From UBA2862 sp045658005 (GTDB lineage Bacteria; Bacillota; Clostridia; Christensenellales; Aristaeellaceae): a stretch of DNA of 57,506 nt. Within the stretch, counting starts at the first letter, position 1. Each line of letters begins with the position of its first letter. Made by a program: the position numbers and the translations under genes. The stretch is taken from NCBI GenBank assembly GCA_045658005.1, contig JAZOUD010000127.1, positions 1 through 57,506 of the forward strand, in the 5' to 3' direction. Shown here piece after piece: positions 16,932-24,867 of the stretch. The notes beneath the pieces are model-generated. The model did not search any database. It saw only the letters and a program-made list of their open reading frames with translations, and was not told the DNA's origin.

Positions 16932-17978
16932 ATGGACAAGCAAAACCTCAATGGCATCAAGCTGCCGCCCAAGCCGGTACTGGACCCCTTCCGCATCAAG
17001 CTGACCCCTGAGATGATGATTCCCGCCACCAAGGAAGAGCGGGAACAGCTGGTGATGATGCGTGAGTCCACCACCTACTGGAAGGACGCCTTCCGGCGGC
17101 TGAAGGCCAACAAGGTGGCCATGGTCAGCCTGGGGCTGATCGTGGTGATCTTCCTGTTCGCCTTCATCGGCCCGCTGCTGATGCCCTATTCCTACGACCA
17201 GCAGATTCGCGGCCACGAGCGCCTGGCGCCGGTAATCAACGAAGAATTCTTCCACCCCTTCGGCACCGACAACCTGGGCCGCGACCTGTGCGTGCGCGTG
17301 ATGATCGGCACCCGGATATCGCTGGTCATCGGCGTGGTGTCCACGTTCTTCATCGTGGTCATCGGCGTGCTGTACGGGGCCATTTCCGGCTTCATCGGCG
17401 GCACGGTGGACATGATCATGATGCGCATCTGCGAGATCATCTACTCCATCCCCACGGTGCTGATCATCATCCTGCTCAACATCGTGCTCAAGGAGCCCCT
17501 GCAGCGCCTCTTCGACCAGGGCCACCTGGCGGCGCTGAGCTCGGTGGGCACGGGCCTGATCTGCATATTCGTGACCTTCGCGCTGCTGTACTGGGTCAGC
17601 ATGGCCCGCATGGTGCGCGGCGAGATACTGGCGCTGAAGAACTGCGAATACGTGACCGCCTCCAAGGCGCTGGGCGCCAGCAGCCGCTGGATCATCGTCA
17701 AGCACCTGGTGCCCAACTGCATCGGCACCGTGGTGGTGACGACCACGTTCCAAATCCCGTCGTCCATATTCACCGAGTCCTTCCTCAGCTTCATCGGCCT
17801 TGGCGTCAGCGCCCCGATGGCTTCCCTGGGCTCTCTGGTCAACGACGCGCTCAACGGCTTCCAGACCGCGCCCTACCGCCTGTTCATCCCGGCGGTGGTG
17901 CTGGCGCTGATCATACTGGCCATGAACCAGCTGGGCGACGGACTGCGCGATGCGCTGGATCCGAAGATGCGCAATTAA
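16932..17978 (+). CDS. oppC: Oligopeptide/dipeptide ABC transporter permease, OppC/DppC type
   Basis: 348 residues, the second channel subunit. It has a longer cytoplasmic N-terminus (about 55 residues) with SxxYWKDAFRRLKANKVAM, then six helices. HPFGTDNLGRDL and the EAA loop EYVTASKALGASSRWIIVKH are family signatures. The ATG at 16932 was chosen because GAGGAG (16917-16922) precedes it by 9 bases; an ATG at 16914 overlaps the oppB stop codon and lacks a binding site. Confidence 0.93.
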   Translation: MDKQNLNGIKLPPKPVLDPFRIKLTPEMMIPATKEEREQLVMMRESTTYWKDAFRRLKANKVAMVSLGLIVVIFLFAFIGPLLMPYSYDQQIRGHERLAPVINEEFFHPFGTDNLGRDLCVRVMIGTRISLVIGVVSTFFIVVIGVLYGAISGFIGGTVDMIMMRICEIIYSIPTVLIIILLNIVLKEPLQRLFDQGHLAALSSVGTGLICIFVTFALLYWVSMARMVRGEILALKNCEYVTASKALGASSRWIIVKHLVPNCIGTVVVTTTFQIPSSIFTESFLSFIGLGVSAPMASLGSLVNDALNGFQTAPYRLFIPAVVLALIILAMNQLGDGLRDALDPKMRN

Positions 17979-17990
17979 GGGGGGACCGAC

Positions 17991-18989
17991 GTGAAGGATC
18001 ATCTGCTTGAAATCAAAGATCTGAAGGTTTCCTTCTTCACGCCCGCGGGCGAGGTCAAGGCCGTCAACGGCGTTTCCTACGACCTGGACGAGGGCCGGGT
18101 GCTGGGCATCGTTGGGGAGTCCGGCAGCGGCAAGAGCGTCTCCGTCAGCGCCATGATGCAGCTGCTGGCCTATCCGGGCCGGGTGGTGGGCGGAAGTATC
18201 ACCTTCAACGGCCAGGACGTGCTGGCCATGAATCCCGAACAGATCCAGGCGGTGCGCGGCAAGGACATCGGCATGGTGTTCCAGGACCCCATGACTAGCC
18301 TGAACCCGGTGTTCACCATCGGCGACCAGCTGACCGAGACCCTGCTGCGGCACACGAAGATGAACCACTCCGAAGCGTGGGATCGCAGCGTGGAGATGCT
18401 CAGGCTGGTGGGTATCAACAATCCCGAGCAGCGCATGAAGCAGTATCCCCATGAGTTCTCCGGCGGCATGCGCCAGAGGGCGATGATCGCCATGACGCTG
18501 CTGTGCAACCCGAAGCTGCTCATCGCCGACGAGCCCACCACCGCCCTGGACGTGACCATCCAGGCGCAGATCATGGACCTGATGAAGCGCCTGCGGGAAA
18601 AGTTCAACGCGGCGATCATACTCATCACCCATGACCTGGGCATCGTTTCTGACATCTGCGACGACGTGATCGTCATGTACGCGGGCCGGATCGTAGAGCG
18701 GGGCACCACCGACGACATCTTCTATCGCGCCGCCCACCCCTATACCCAGGGCCTGCTGCGCTGCCTGCCCCGGCTGGACAGCGATCGCTCCAAGCCGCTG
18801 GAGCCCATAGAGGGCTCGCCGGTGGACCTGCTGGCCATGCCCAAGGGCTGCGCCTTCGCGCCACGCTGCAAGCACTGCATGAAGGTCTGCCTGAGCCACC
18901 AGCCGCCCACCTATGAGATCGGCGAGGGTCATACCTCCGTCTGTTGGCTGCACGCGCTGGATATCGAAGGGGAGGTGCAGCAAGCATGA
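17991..18989 (+). CDS. oppD: Peptide ABC transporter ATPase, OppD/DppD type
   Basis: 332 residues. Walker A is GESGSGKS (42-49), the signature is FSGGMRQR, Walker B is LLIADEPTTALD, and the switch histidine is in ITHDLG. The C-terminal oligopeptide-transporter extension has the cysteine cluster GCAFAPRCKHCMKVC, which in relatives binds an iron-sulfur cluster. The start is GTG after AAGGGGGGACC. The end overlaps the oppF start by 4 bases (ATGA). Confidence 0.95.
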   Translation: MKDHLLEIKDLKVSFFTPAGEVKAVNGVSYDLDEGRVLGIVGESGSGKSVSVSAMMQLLAYPGRVVGGSITFNGQDVLAMNPEQIQAVRGKDIGMVFQDPMTSLNPVFTIGDQLTETLLRHTKMNHSEAWDRSVEMLRLVGINNPEQRMKQYPHEFSGGMRQRAMIAMTLLCNPKLLIADEPTTALDVTIQAQIMDLMKRLREKFNAAIILITHDLGIVSDICDDVIVMYAGRIVERGTTDDIFYRAAHPYTQGLLRCLPRLDSDRSKPLEPIEGSPVDLLAMPKGCAFAPRCKHCMKVCLSHQPPTYEIGEGHTSVCWLHALDIEGEVQQA

Positions 18990-19969
18990 GTCAGGCCCCT
19001 CTGTTTGAAGCCCGGCACATCGTCAAGAACTTCCAGGTCGGCGGCGGCCTGTTCAACCGGGGCCGCGTGGTCCACGCGGTGGACGATGTCTCCTTTATCA
19101 TCAACAAGGGTGAGACCTTTGGCCTGGTGGGCGAGTCCGGCTGCGGCAAGTCCACCATCGGGCGCACGATACTGCGCCTGCACGAGCCAACCTCCGGCCA
19201 GATCCTGCTGGACGGCGAGGACATCACCCATGCCAACATGCGCCCCTACCGCAAACGCATGCAGATCGTGTTCCAGGATCCCTACGCCTCCCTGGACCCC
19301 CGCATGACGGTGGGGGACATCGTGGGCGAGCCGCTGGACATCCAGGAGGTCTGCTCCGGCAAGGCAGAGCGCCAGGAGCGGATACTGGAGCTTTTGAACC
19401 TGGTGGGGCTCAACAGCGAGCACATGAACCGCTATCCCCACGAGTTCTCCGGCGGACAGCGCCAAAGGGTGTCCATCGCCCGCGCCATGGCCCTGCACCC
19501 GGATTTCATGGTCTGCGACGAGCCGATCTCCGCGTTGGACGTGTCCATACAGGCGCAGGTGATCAACATGCTGATGGACCTGCAGCAGAAGCTGGGCATG
19601 GCGTATCTGTTCATCGCCCACGACCTGAACGTGGTGCGCCACATCTCAAAGAACGTGGGCGTCATGTACCTGGGCAGCCTGGTGGAGGTCTGCGAATCCG
19701 ACAACCTCTATCTCAGGCCGATGCACCCCTATACCCAGGCGCTGCTCTCCGCGATCCCGATCCCGGACCCGGAGGTCAGTCGCAGCCGCCAGCGCGTGGT
19801 GCTGGAGGGCGACGTGCCCAGCCCCATCGACCCGCCCCAGGGCTGCAAGTTCCACACCCGCTGCCCCTACGCCATGGACATCTGCCGCCAGCAGCGGCCG
19901 GAGACGGTCACCGTCGAGCCCGGCCACATCTGCGCCTGCCACAAGGTGGCCAGGGAGCTGGGCAAGTAA
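18986..19969 (+). CDS. oppF: Peptide ABC transporter ATPase, OppF/DppF type
   Basis: 327 residues. Walker A is GESGCGKS, the signature FSGGQRQRVSIARA, Walker B FMVCDEPISALD, the switch histidine in IAHDLNVV, and the C-terminal OppD/F extension is GCKFHTRCPYAMDIC. It is the partner of OppD. The start at 18986 is set by GGGGAGGTG upstream and the ATGA overlap with the oppD stop; a longer frame upstream merely shadows oppD. Confidence 0.95.
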   Translation: MSQAPLFEARHIVKNFQVGGGLFNRGRVVHAVDDVSFIINKGETFGLVGESGCGKSTIGRTILRLHEPTSGQILLDGEDITHANMRPYRKRMQIVFQDPYASLDPRMTVGDIVGEPLDIQEVCSGKAERQERILELLNLVGLNSEHMNRYPHEFSGGQRQRVSIARAMALHPDFMVCDEPISALDVSIQAQVINMLMDLQQKLGMAYLFIAHDLNVVRHISKNVGVMYLGSLVEVCESDNLYLRPMHPYTQALLSAIPIPDPEVSRSRQRVVLEGDVPSPIDPPQGCKFHTRCPYAMDICRQQRPETVTVEPGHICACHKVARELGK

Positions 19970-20028
19970 CCTGTCGAAGTAAATCGCCGGCTGAGGCGTT
20001 TTACAATATCATCAAGGAGGAACTATCC

Positions 20029-21630
20029 GTGAAGAAACTGTTCGCACTGGTTCTGGCGCTCGCGCTCGTCGCGAGCCTGGTTTCCGCAGCCTTCGCCGAG
20101 GAAGTCCAGACCATCAACGCCTGCATCGGCTCACAGCCCGAGACGCTGGACCCGCAGCTGAACTCCGCCTCCGACGGCTCCAACTACATCAAGCACCTGT
20201 TCGAGGGCCTGATGAAGTACGGCTGGAACGGCGAGGGCATCGTCAACGGCGCCGCCGAGTCCTATGACGTCAGCGAGGACGGCATGGTCTACACCTTCCA
20301 CATCCGCGAGGATGCCAAGTGGTCCGACGGCCAGGACCTGACCGCTGACGACTTCGTGTACACCATGAAGCGCCTGGTGGACCCCGAGACCGCCGCGCCC
20401 TACGCCGGCGACATGGGCAAGTACATCCTGAACGGCCTGGAGATCTCCACCGGCGACAAGCCCGTGGACGAGCTGGGCGTCAAGGCCATCGACGCCAAGA
20501 CCATCGAGATCACCCTGCAGGATCCCTGCGCCTACTTCCTCGAGGTCATGGCCTTCCCGACCTACTATCCCGTCCGTCAGGACATCGTTGAGGCCAATGG
20601 CGACGCCTGGGCCACCGCTCCTGAGACCCTGATCGGCAACGGCCCGTACACCCTGGAGAGCTACACCATGGACGAGGAGATCGTCATGGTGCCCAACCAG
20701 AACTACTACGACGCCGACAAACTGGCCTGCAAGCGCATCTGCTGGAAGCTGATCACCGATCCCAACGCCAAGCTGGCCGCCATGCGCGCCGGTGAGCTGG
20801 ACTGGTGCGACGACTATCCCACCGAGGAGCTGGCCACCCTGCGCGACGAGGGCCTGTTCCACACCGAGCCCCAGCTGGGCACCTACTATGTGAACATCAA
20901 CAACACTGTTGAGCCCTTCACCGACGTCCGCGTCCGCAAGGCCCTGCAGCTGGCCATCGACCCCTACTTCCTGGCCGAGACCGTCACCCAGGACACCTAC
21001 CTGCCCGCCACCGACTTCGTGGGCAACGGCTTTGTGGCTGACGATGGCAGCGACTTCGGCGATTTCGATACCGTGATCGACCGCAGCGATTACCAGGCCA
21101 ACATCAAGAAGGCCCAGGAGCTGCTGGCTGAGGCCGGCTATCCCAATGGCGAGGGCTTCCCCACCGTCGAGTACTGCACCAACGTCTCCGGCGTGCACGT
21201 GCCCACCGCTGAGGCCCTGCAGAACATGTGGAAGGAAAACCTGGGCATCAACATCGAGATCACCCAGATGGAGTGGAACGTGTTCCTGGCTGCCCGCCGC
21301 GAAGGCGAGCACACCCTGGCCCGCGACGGCTGGGTGGCTGACTTCAACGATCCCAGCAACCTGCTGGACCTGTTCACCAGCTATTCCGGCAACAACTCCA
21401 CCTTCTACAACAACCCCGAGTATGACGAGCTGATGAAGAAGGTCGCCGCCTCCACCGATCCCGCCGAGCGCATGGCCCTGATGCATCAGGCCGAGCAGCT
21501 GGCGGTGGGCGAGGAAGCCTGCTGCATCCCCGTCTACTACTACGCCACCACCTGGATCTGCATCCCCGAGATCACCGGCGTGACCACCTATCCCACCGGC
21601 GAGAAGCTGTTCATGAACGCTGTGAAGTGA
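20029..21630 (+). CDS. oppA: Extracellular solute-binding protein, family 5 (peptide-binding OppA/DppA type)
   Basis: 533 residues. The signal peptide ends AFA-EE at residue 23 with no lipobox cysteine. Family 5 features include SQPETLDPQLNSASDGSNYIKHLFEGLMKY, YTFHIREDAKWSDGQDLTADDFVYTMKRL and VRKALQLAIDPYFLAETV. It should capture peptides (or another solute carried by this family) and deliver them to OppBC. The GTG start at 20029 follows AAGGAGGAACTATCC. Codon choice is very uniform (GCC, GAG, CTG), as in highly expressed genes. A signal-peptidase-I-type protein in a presumed single-membrane organism would not be lipid-anchored, which is odd for this role. Confidence 0.93.
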   Translation: MKKLFALVLALALVASLVSAAFAEEVQTINACIGSQPETLDPQLNSASDGSNYIKHLFEGLMKYGWNGEGIVNGAAESYDVSEDGMVYTFHIREDAKWSDGQDLTADDFVYTMKRLVDPETAAPYAGDMGKYILNGLEISTGDKPVDELGVKAIDAKTIEITLQDPCAYFLEVMAFPTYYPVRQDIVEANGDAWATAPETLIGNGPYTLESYTMDEEIVMVPNQNYYDADKLACKRICWKLITDPNAKLAAMRAGELDWCDDYPTEELATLRDEGLFHTEPQLGTYYVNINNTVEPFTDVRVRKALQLAIDPYFLAETVTQDTYLPATDFVGNGFVADDGSDFGDFDTVIDRSDYQANIKKAQELLAEAGYPNGEGFPTVEYCTNVSGVHVPTAEALQNMWKENLGINIEITQMEWNVFLAARREGEHTLARDGWVADFNDPSNLLDLFTSYSGNNSTFYNNPEYDELMKKVAASTDPAERMALMHQAEQLAVGEEACCIPVYYYATTWICIPEITGVTTYPTGEKLFMNAVK

Positions 21631-21666
21631 TGCAAATCCGCTTTCTGCGGTATCGTACAACCGATG

Positions 21667-21700
21667 GCAACCGGACTCCGAAGGGGTCCGGTTGCTTTTT
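21667..21700 (+). terminator. Rho-independent terminator of the transporter operon
   Basis: GCAACCGGACTCC and GGGGTCCGGTTGC form a 13-bp stem with a 3-base loop, followed by TTTTT (21696-21700). A strong, classical terminator 36 bases after the binding-protein gene. Confidence 0.93.
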
Positions 21701-21747
21701 AACCTAAACTGCGCAAAACACCACCCCTTTTGAAGGGGTTGGGGATA

Positions 21748-21776
21748 TTGACGGGTTCGGGTTTTGAGAGTATAAT
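21748..21776 (+). promoter_or_regulatory. Promoter of secD-secF
   Basis: TTGACG (21748-21753), 17 bp, perfect TATAAT (21771-21776). It probably drives secDF and perhaps the genes beyond. Confidence 0.85.
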
Positions 21777-21841
21777 AAGCTGTTGTATGATATATGCTGA
21801 AATGGCTGTTTATGCAGCCAAGAGCAGGGAGGACGGACCGA

Positions 21842-23098
21842 ATGAAGAAGAGTTTGATCAAACTGGTGATCGTCGCGGTGCTGATCGTGGTCGCGGCGTT
21901 CCTGGCGCTGAAGGGATTTCGCATCCCGGGCAAGTCGACTTATCTCAAGCCCGTGGGCGAAGCCATCAGCCTGGGCCTGGATCTGCGCGGCGGCGTTTCT
22001 ACGGAATATATCGCCACGGATACCAGCATGGACAACTATGAAAGCCTGCTGGAGGGCACGGTGTCCGCATTGCGCACCCGCCTGACCAACGCCGGCTTCA
22101 CCGAGGCGAACGTGGCCATACAGGGCACCGATCGCATACTGGTCGAGATCCCCGATGTCGACGACCCCGAGGAGGTCGCCCGCATCATCGGCACCCCGGC
22201 GCACCTGGAGTTCCGCGACCCCAACGGCAACGTGGTGGTCGAGGGCAAGGACATCAAGCAGGCCGGCGTGCAGTACGCCAACGATGAAAAGACGCTGTAC
22301 GGCGTGGGCTTCGAGCTGGACGCCGCCGGCGCGAAGGCCTTCGAGAACGCCACCCGCGAGTTCCTGGGCCAGGCCATCTCCATCTACCTGGACGATGATC
22401 TGATTTCCGCCCCCACGGTGCAGGCCGTGATCGCCGGCGGCAACGGCATCATCACCGGCTCCAGTCAGGAAACCTCCGAGGATTCCTACAACTGGGCCCG
22501 CAACCTGGCGATGCTGATCCAGTCCGGCGCGCTGCCGATGGACATCGCCGAAGTCGAGACCCGCGCCATTTCCGCCACCCTGGGCATCGAGGCCATCGAC
22601 GGCGCCATCATCGCCGGCATCGTGGGCCTGATCCTGGTGCTGGTGTTCATGCTGGTGATGTACCGCCTGCCCGGCGTGGCGGCGGACATGGCCCTGCTGA
22701 TCTACGTGCTGATCGTGTTCTACGCCCTGGCCATCTCGGGCGCGCAGCTGACGCTGCAGGGCATCGCCGGTATCCTGCTGGGCATCGGCATGGCCGTCGA
22801 CGCCAACGTGGTCATATTCGAGCGCTTCCGCGAGGAACTGAAGGAGGGCCGCACGCCGCTGAACGCCGTGAAGTTCGGCTTCCGCAATGCCGGCCGCGCC
22901 GTGCTCGACTCCAACGTGACCACGCTGATCGCCGCCGTCGTGCTGATGATCTTCGGCACCGGCACCATCAAGGGCTTCGCCACCACGCTGATGATCAGCA
23001 TCATCGCTTCCTACTTCACCGCGGTGGTGGTTACCCGCGGCCTGCTGATCCTGATCTGCAAGCTGGGCATCAACAACCGCAGCGCCTACACGCGCTAA
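21842..23098 (+). CDS. secD: Protein translocase subunit SecD
   Basis: 418 residues. It assists SecYEG in late protein export, using the proton or sodium gradient. TM1 is at about 6-24. The motif LGLDLRGGVSTEY follows, then the P1 domain, then about five helices carrying GIGMAVDANVVIFERFREEL. Full-length SecD of E. coli has 615 residues; this shorter form is common in Firmicutes. The start at 21842 follows GGGAGG. secF starts 15 bases downstream. Confidence 0.95.
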   Translation: MKKSLIKLVIVAVLIVVAAFLALKGFRIPGKSTYLKPVGEAISLGLDLRGGVSTEYIATDTSMDNYESLLEGTVSALRTRLTNAGFTEANVAIQGTDRILVEIPDVDDPEEVARIIGTPAHLEFRDPNGNVVVEGKDIKQAGVQYANDEKTLYGVGFELDAAGAKAFENATREFLGQAISIYLDDDLISAPTVQAVIAGGNGIITGSSQETSEDSYNWARNLAMLIQSGALPMDIAEVETRAISATLGIEAIDGAIIAGIVGLILVLVFMLVMYRLPGVAADMALLIYVLIVFYALAISGAQLTLQGIAGILLGIGMAVDANVVIFERFREELKEGRTPLNAVKFGFRNAGRAVLDSNVTTLIAAVVLMIFGTGTIKGFATTLMISIIASYFTAVVVTRGLLILICKLGINNRSAYTR

Positions 23099-23113
23099 GA
23101 GGAGGGAACGAGC

Positions 23114-24787
23114 ATGAAAAAGACGTTTACCGGGAATACGCGCCTGTTCCTCTGCATCTCCGGCGCAATCATCGTCATCGCGCTGATCATGCAGATTGCC
23201 GGCGCGGGGCTGAATCTGGGCATTGACTTCACCGGCGGTTCGATCCTGAACTACTCCGTCGGCGAGGATTATGACGTCAGTGACGTCGAAACCTTACTGA
23301 ATGCCTCCGGCTATACCGACAACCAGATCACCAAGGCAGCACCCTCCGCCGCCTCCGTCGCCCTGCAGGCCGAGCTGGCCGCCGAGCTGGAGAAGGCCGC
23401 TACTGAGGTCGCCGAGGCGTCCGCCGAGGACCCCGAGGTCGCGGCGGCGGTCGATGAGGCCGTCGAGGAAGCAGTCGATGAGGCCGTAGTCGAGGAAGCG
23501 GTCGCCGAGGCGGTCACGCCCACCCTGGGCCTGCTGAACCCCGACAAGTCGGGCATCGTCCACGACGGCCTGACGGACCTTCAGATCCGCCTGAAGCTGG
23601 CCGACGCCACCGAGGGCATGGAGGACGTGATCAAGGGCGCCGTCGTTTCTGTCGTCCCCGGCGCGAGCGAGACCAGCTACCGCAACGCCACCAACCAGGA
23701 AATCAGCACCCTGGGCTACGCGCTGAGCTATGCCGGCAGCAACATCGTCGAATTCGACATGTTCGGCACCTATGACAAGGGCGCGGTCGAGGAGGCCGTG
23801 AAGAAGGCCCTCGAGGATGGCGGCTACAGCGTGAACGACATACTGTTCGTCCAGTACGACGCCGAGGCAGAGGCCGCGCGCATCGCCGAGGAGCAGGCTG
23901 CCGCCGAGCAGGCCCAGGCTGAGGCTGAGGCAGAGGCCGCTGAGGAAGCGGGCGAAGAGACCGCCGAGACCGAAGCACCCGCCGAGGAGGCCGCCGAAGC
24001 CGAGGCCACCGAAGCGCCCGCTGAGGAAAGCACCGAAGCCGAGGCCACCGAAGCGCCCGCCGAGGGTGAGGCCGAAGCTGCCGCCGATGCCGAAGCGGTC
24101 GCCGAACCGACGGAGTCGGCCGGCTTCCAGCTGCGCATCCTCATCGACATGGACGACGTGACCAGCCAGGTCCGCGCCCAGCTGGAGCGCGAGATGGTCG
24201 CGAAGTATCCGAACTTCCGCTTCGTCTCCATCGACCACGTCAGCGCCATCGCCGGCCGCGACCTGCTGTCCAACGCCATCAAGGCCCTGCTGATCGCCTT
24301 CGTGTGCATGCTGATCTACATCGCGATCCGGTTCAGCCCGCTCTCCGGCGCGGCGGCCCTGTTCGCGCTGCTGCACGATATCCTGATCATGTGCGCGTTC
24401 ATGGTGTTCTTCCGCAAGCTGTTCCAGGTGAACAGCCCCTTCATCGCGGCCATACTGACCATCGTCGGCTATTCCATCAACAACACCATCATCATCTTCG
24501 ACCGCATCCGCGAGACCCGCGCGAAGCCGGGCTACACCCAGGTGGACATGATGGACGTCGTCGAGGTCTCCGTCAGCAGCACGCTGTCCCGTACCATCAA
24601 CACCACGCTGACCACGCTGTTCACGCTGGTGTGCCTGTACATCTTCGGCGTGTCCTCCATCAAGGAGTTCGCGTTCCCGCTGCTGGTCGGCATGCTGGCC
24701 GGTACCTATTCCTCTGTGCTGCTCAGCGGCCAGGTCTGGGCCATGTGGGATAAGAAGCTGAACGCCAACAAGGCGAAGAAGGCCTAA
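23114..24787 (+). CDS. secF: Protein translocase subunit SecF with two Ala/Glu-rich acidic insertions
   Basis: 557 residues against a usual 290-320. TM1 at about 11-33 is followed by the conserved GIDFTGGSIL (36-45). The first extracytoplasmic domain is greatly enlarged. One acidic, alanine-rich segment lies at about 76-136 and a second at about 249-336, with folded-looking sequence between and after them (QLRILIDMDDV ...). The C-terminal five helices are standard, including IVGYSINNTIIIFDRIRET. The second insertion contains a 13-residue repeat. The frame is intact and the ends are normal, so this is real expansion, not a frameshift. The insertions should face outside the membrane. RBS is GAGGAGGGAACGAGC. 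Confidence 0.95.
   Translation: MKKTFTGNTRLFLCISGAIIVIALIMQIAGAGLNLGIDFTGGSILNYSVGEDYDVSDVETLLNASGYTDNQITKAAPSAASVALQAELAAELEKAATEVAEASAEDPEVAAAVDEAVEEAVDEAVVEEAVAEAVTPTLGLLNPDKSGIVHDGLTDLQIRLKLADATEGMEDVIKGAVVSVVPGASETSYRNATNQEISTLGYALSYAGSNIVEFDMFGTYDKGAVEEAVKKALEDGGYSVNDILFVQYDAEAEAARIAEEQAAAEQAQAEAEAEAAEEAGEETAETEAPAEEAAEAEATEAPAEESTEAEATEAPAEGEAEAAADAEAVAEPTESAGFQLRILIDMDDVTSQVRAQLEREMVAKYPNFRFVSIDHVSAIAGRDLLSNAIKALLIAFVCMLIYIAIRFSPLSGAAALFALLHDILIMCAFMVFFRKLFQVNSPFIAAILTIVGYSINNTIIIFDRIRETRAKPGYTQVDMMDVVEVSVSSTLSRTINTTLTTLFTLVCLYIFGVSSIKEFAFPLLVGMLAGTYSSVLLSGQVWAMWDKKLNANKAKKA
23996..24073 (+). repeat. 39-bp tandem repeat inside secF
   Basis: The unit beginning GAAGCCGAGGCCACCGAAGC at 23996 recurs at 24035 with few changes. 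In protein this is EAEATEAPAEEST followed by EAEATEAPAEGEA. A weaker earlier copy (ETEAPAEEAA) precedes it. It shows how the acidic insertion grew by in-frame duplication. Confidence 0.85.
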
Positions 24788-24803
24788 TCGAACAAACCAA
24801 CCC

Positions 24804-24841
24804 GAATTAGGAATCGACGTGAGCCGGTTCCTAATTCTTCT
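24804..24841 (+). terminator. Hairpin between secF and recJ, built from GAATTAGGAA
   Basis: GAATTAGGAA (24804-24813) and TTCCTAATTC (24828-24837) form a perfect 10-bp stem with a 14-base loop, followed by TTCTTTTC. The arms resemble units of the heptamer arrays elsewhere in the window (ATTAGGA), so it may be a remnant of that family. It may serve as a partial terminator. Confidence 0.5.
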
Positions 24842-24867
24842 TTTCCCCATTACTAAAGAGGTAAACT

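Noticed and set aside
23390..24120. Frameshift or gene fusion as the cause of the long SecF
   Set aside because: Frame, codon use and flanking conserved blocks are continuous; the extra residues are low-complexity expansions in the same frame.
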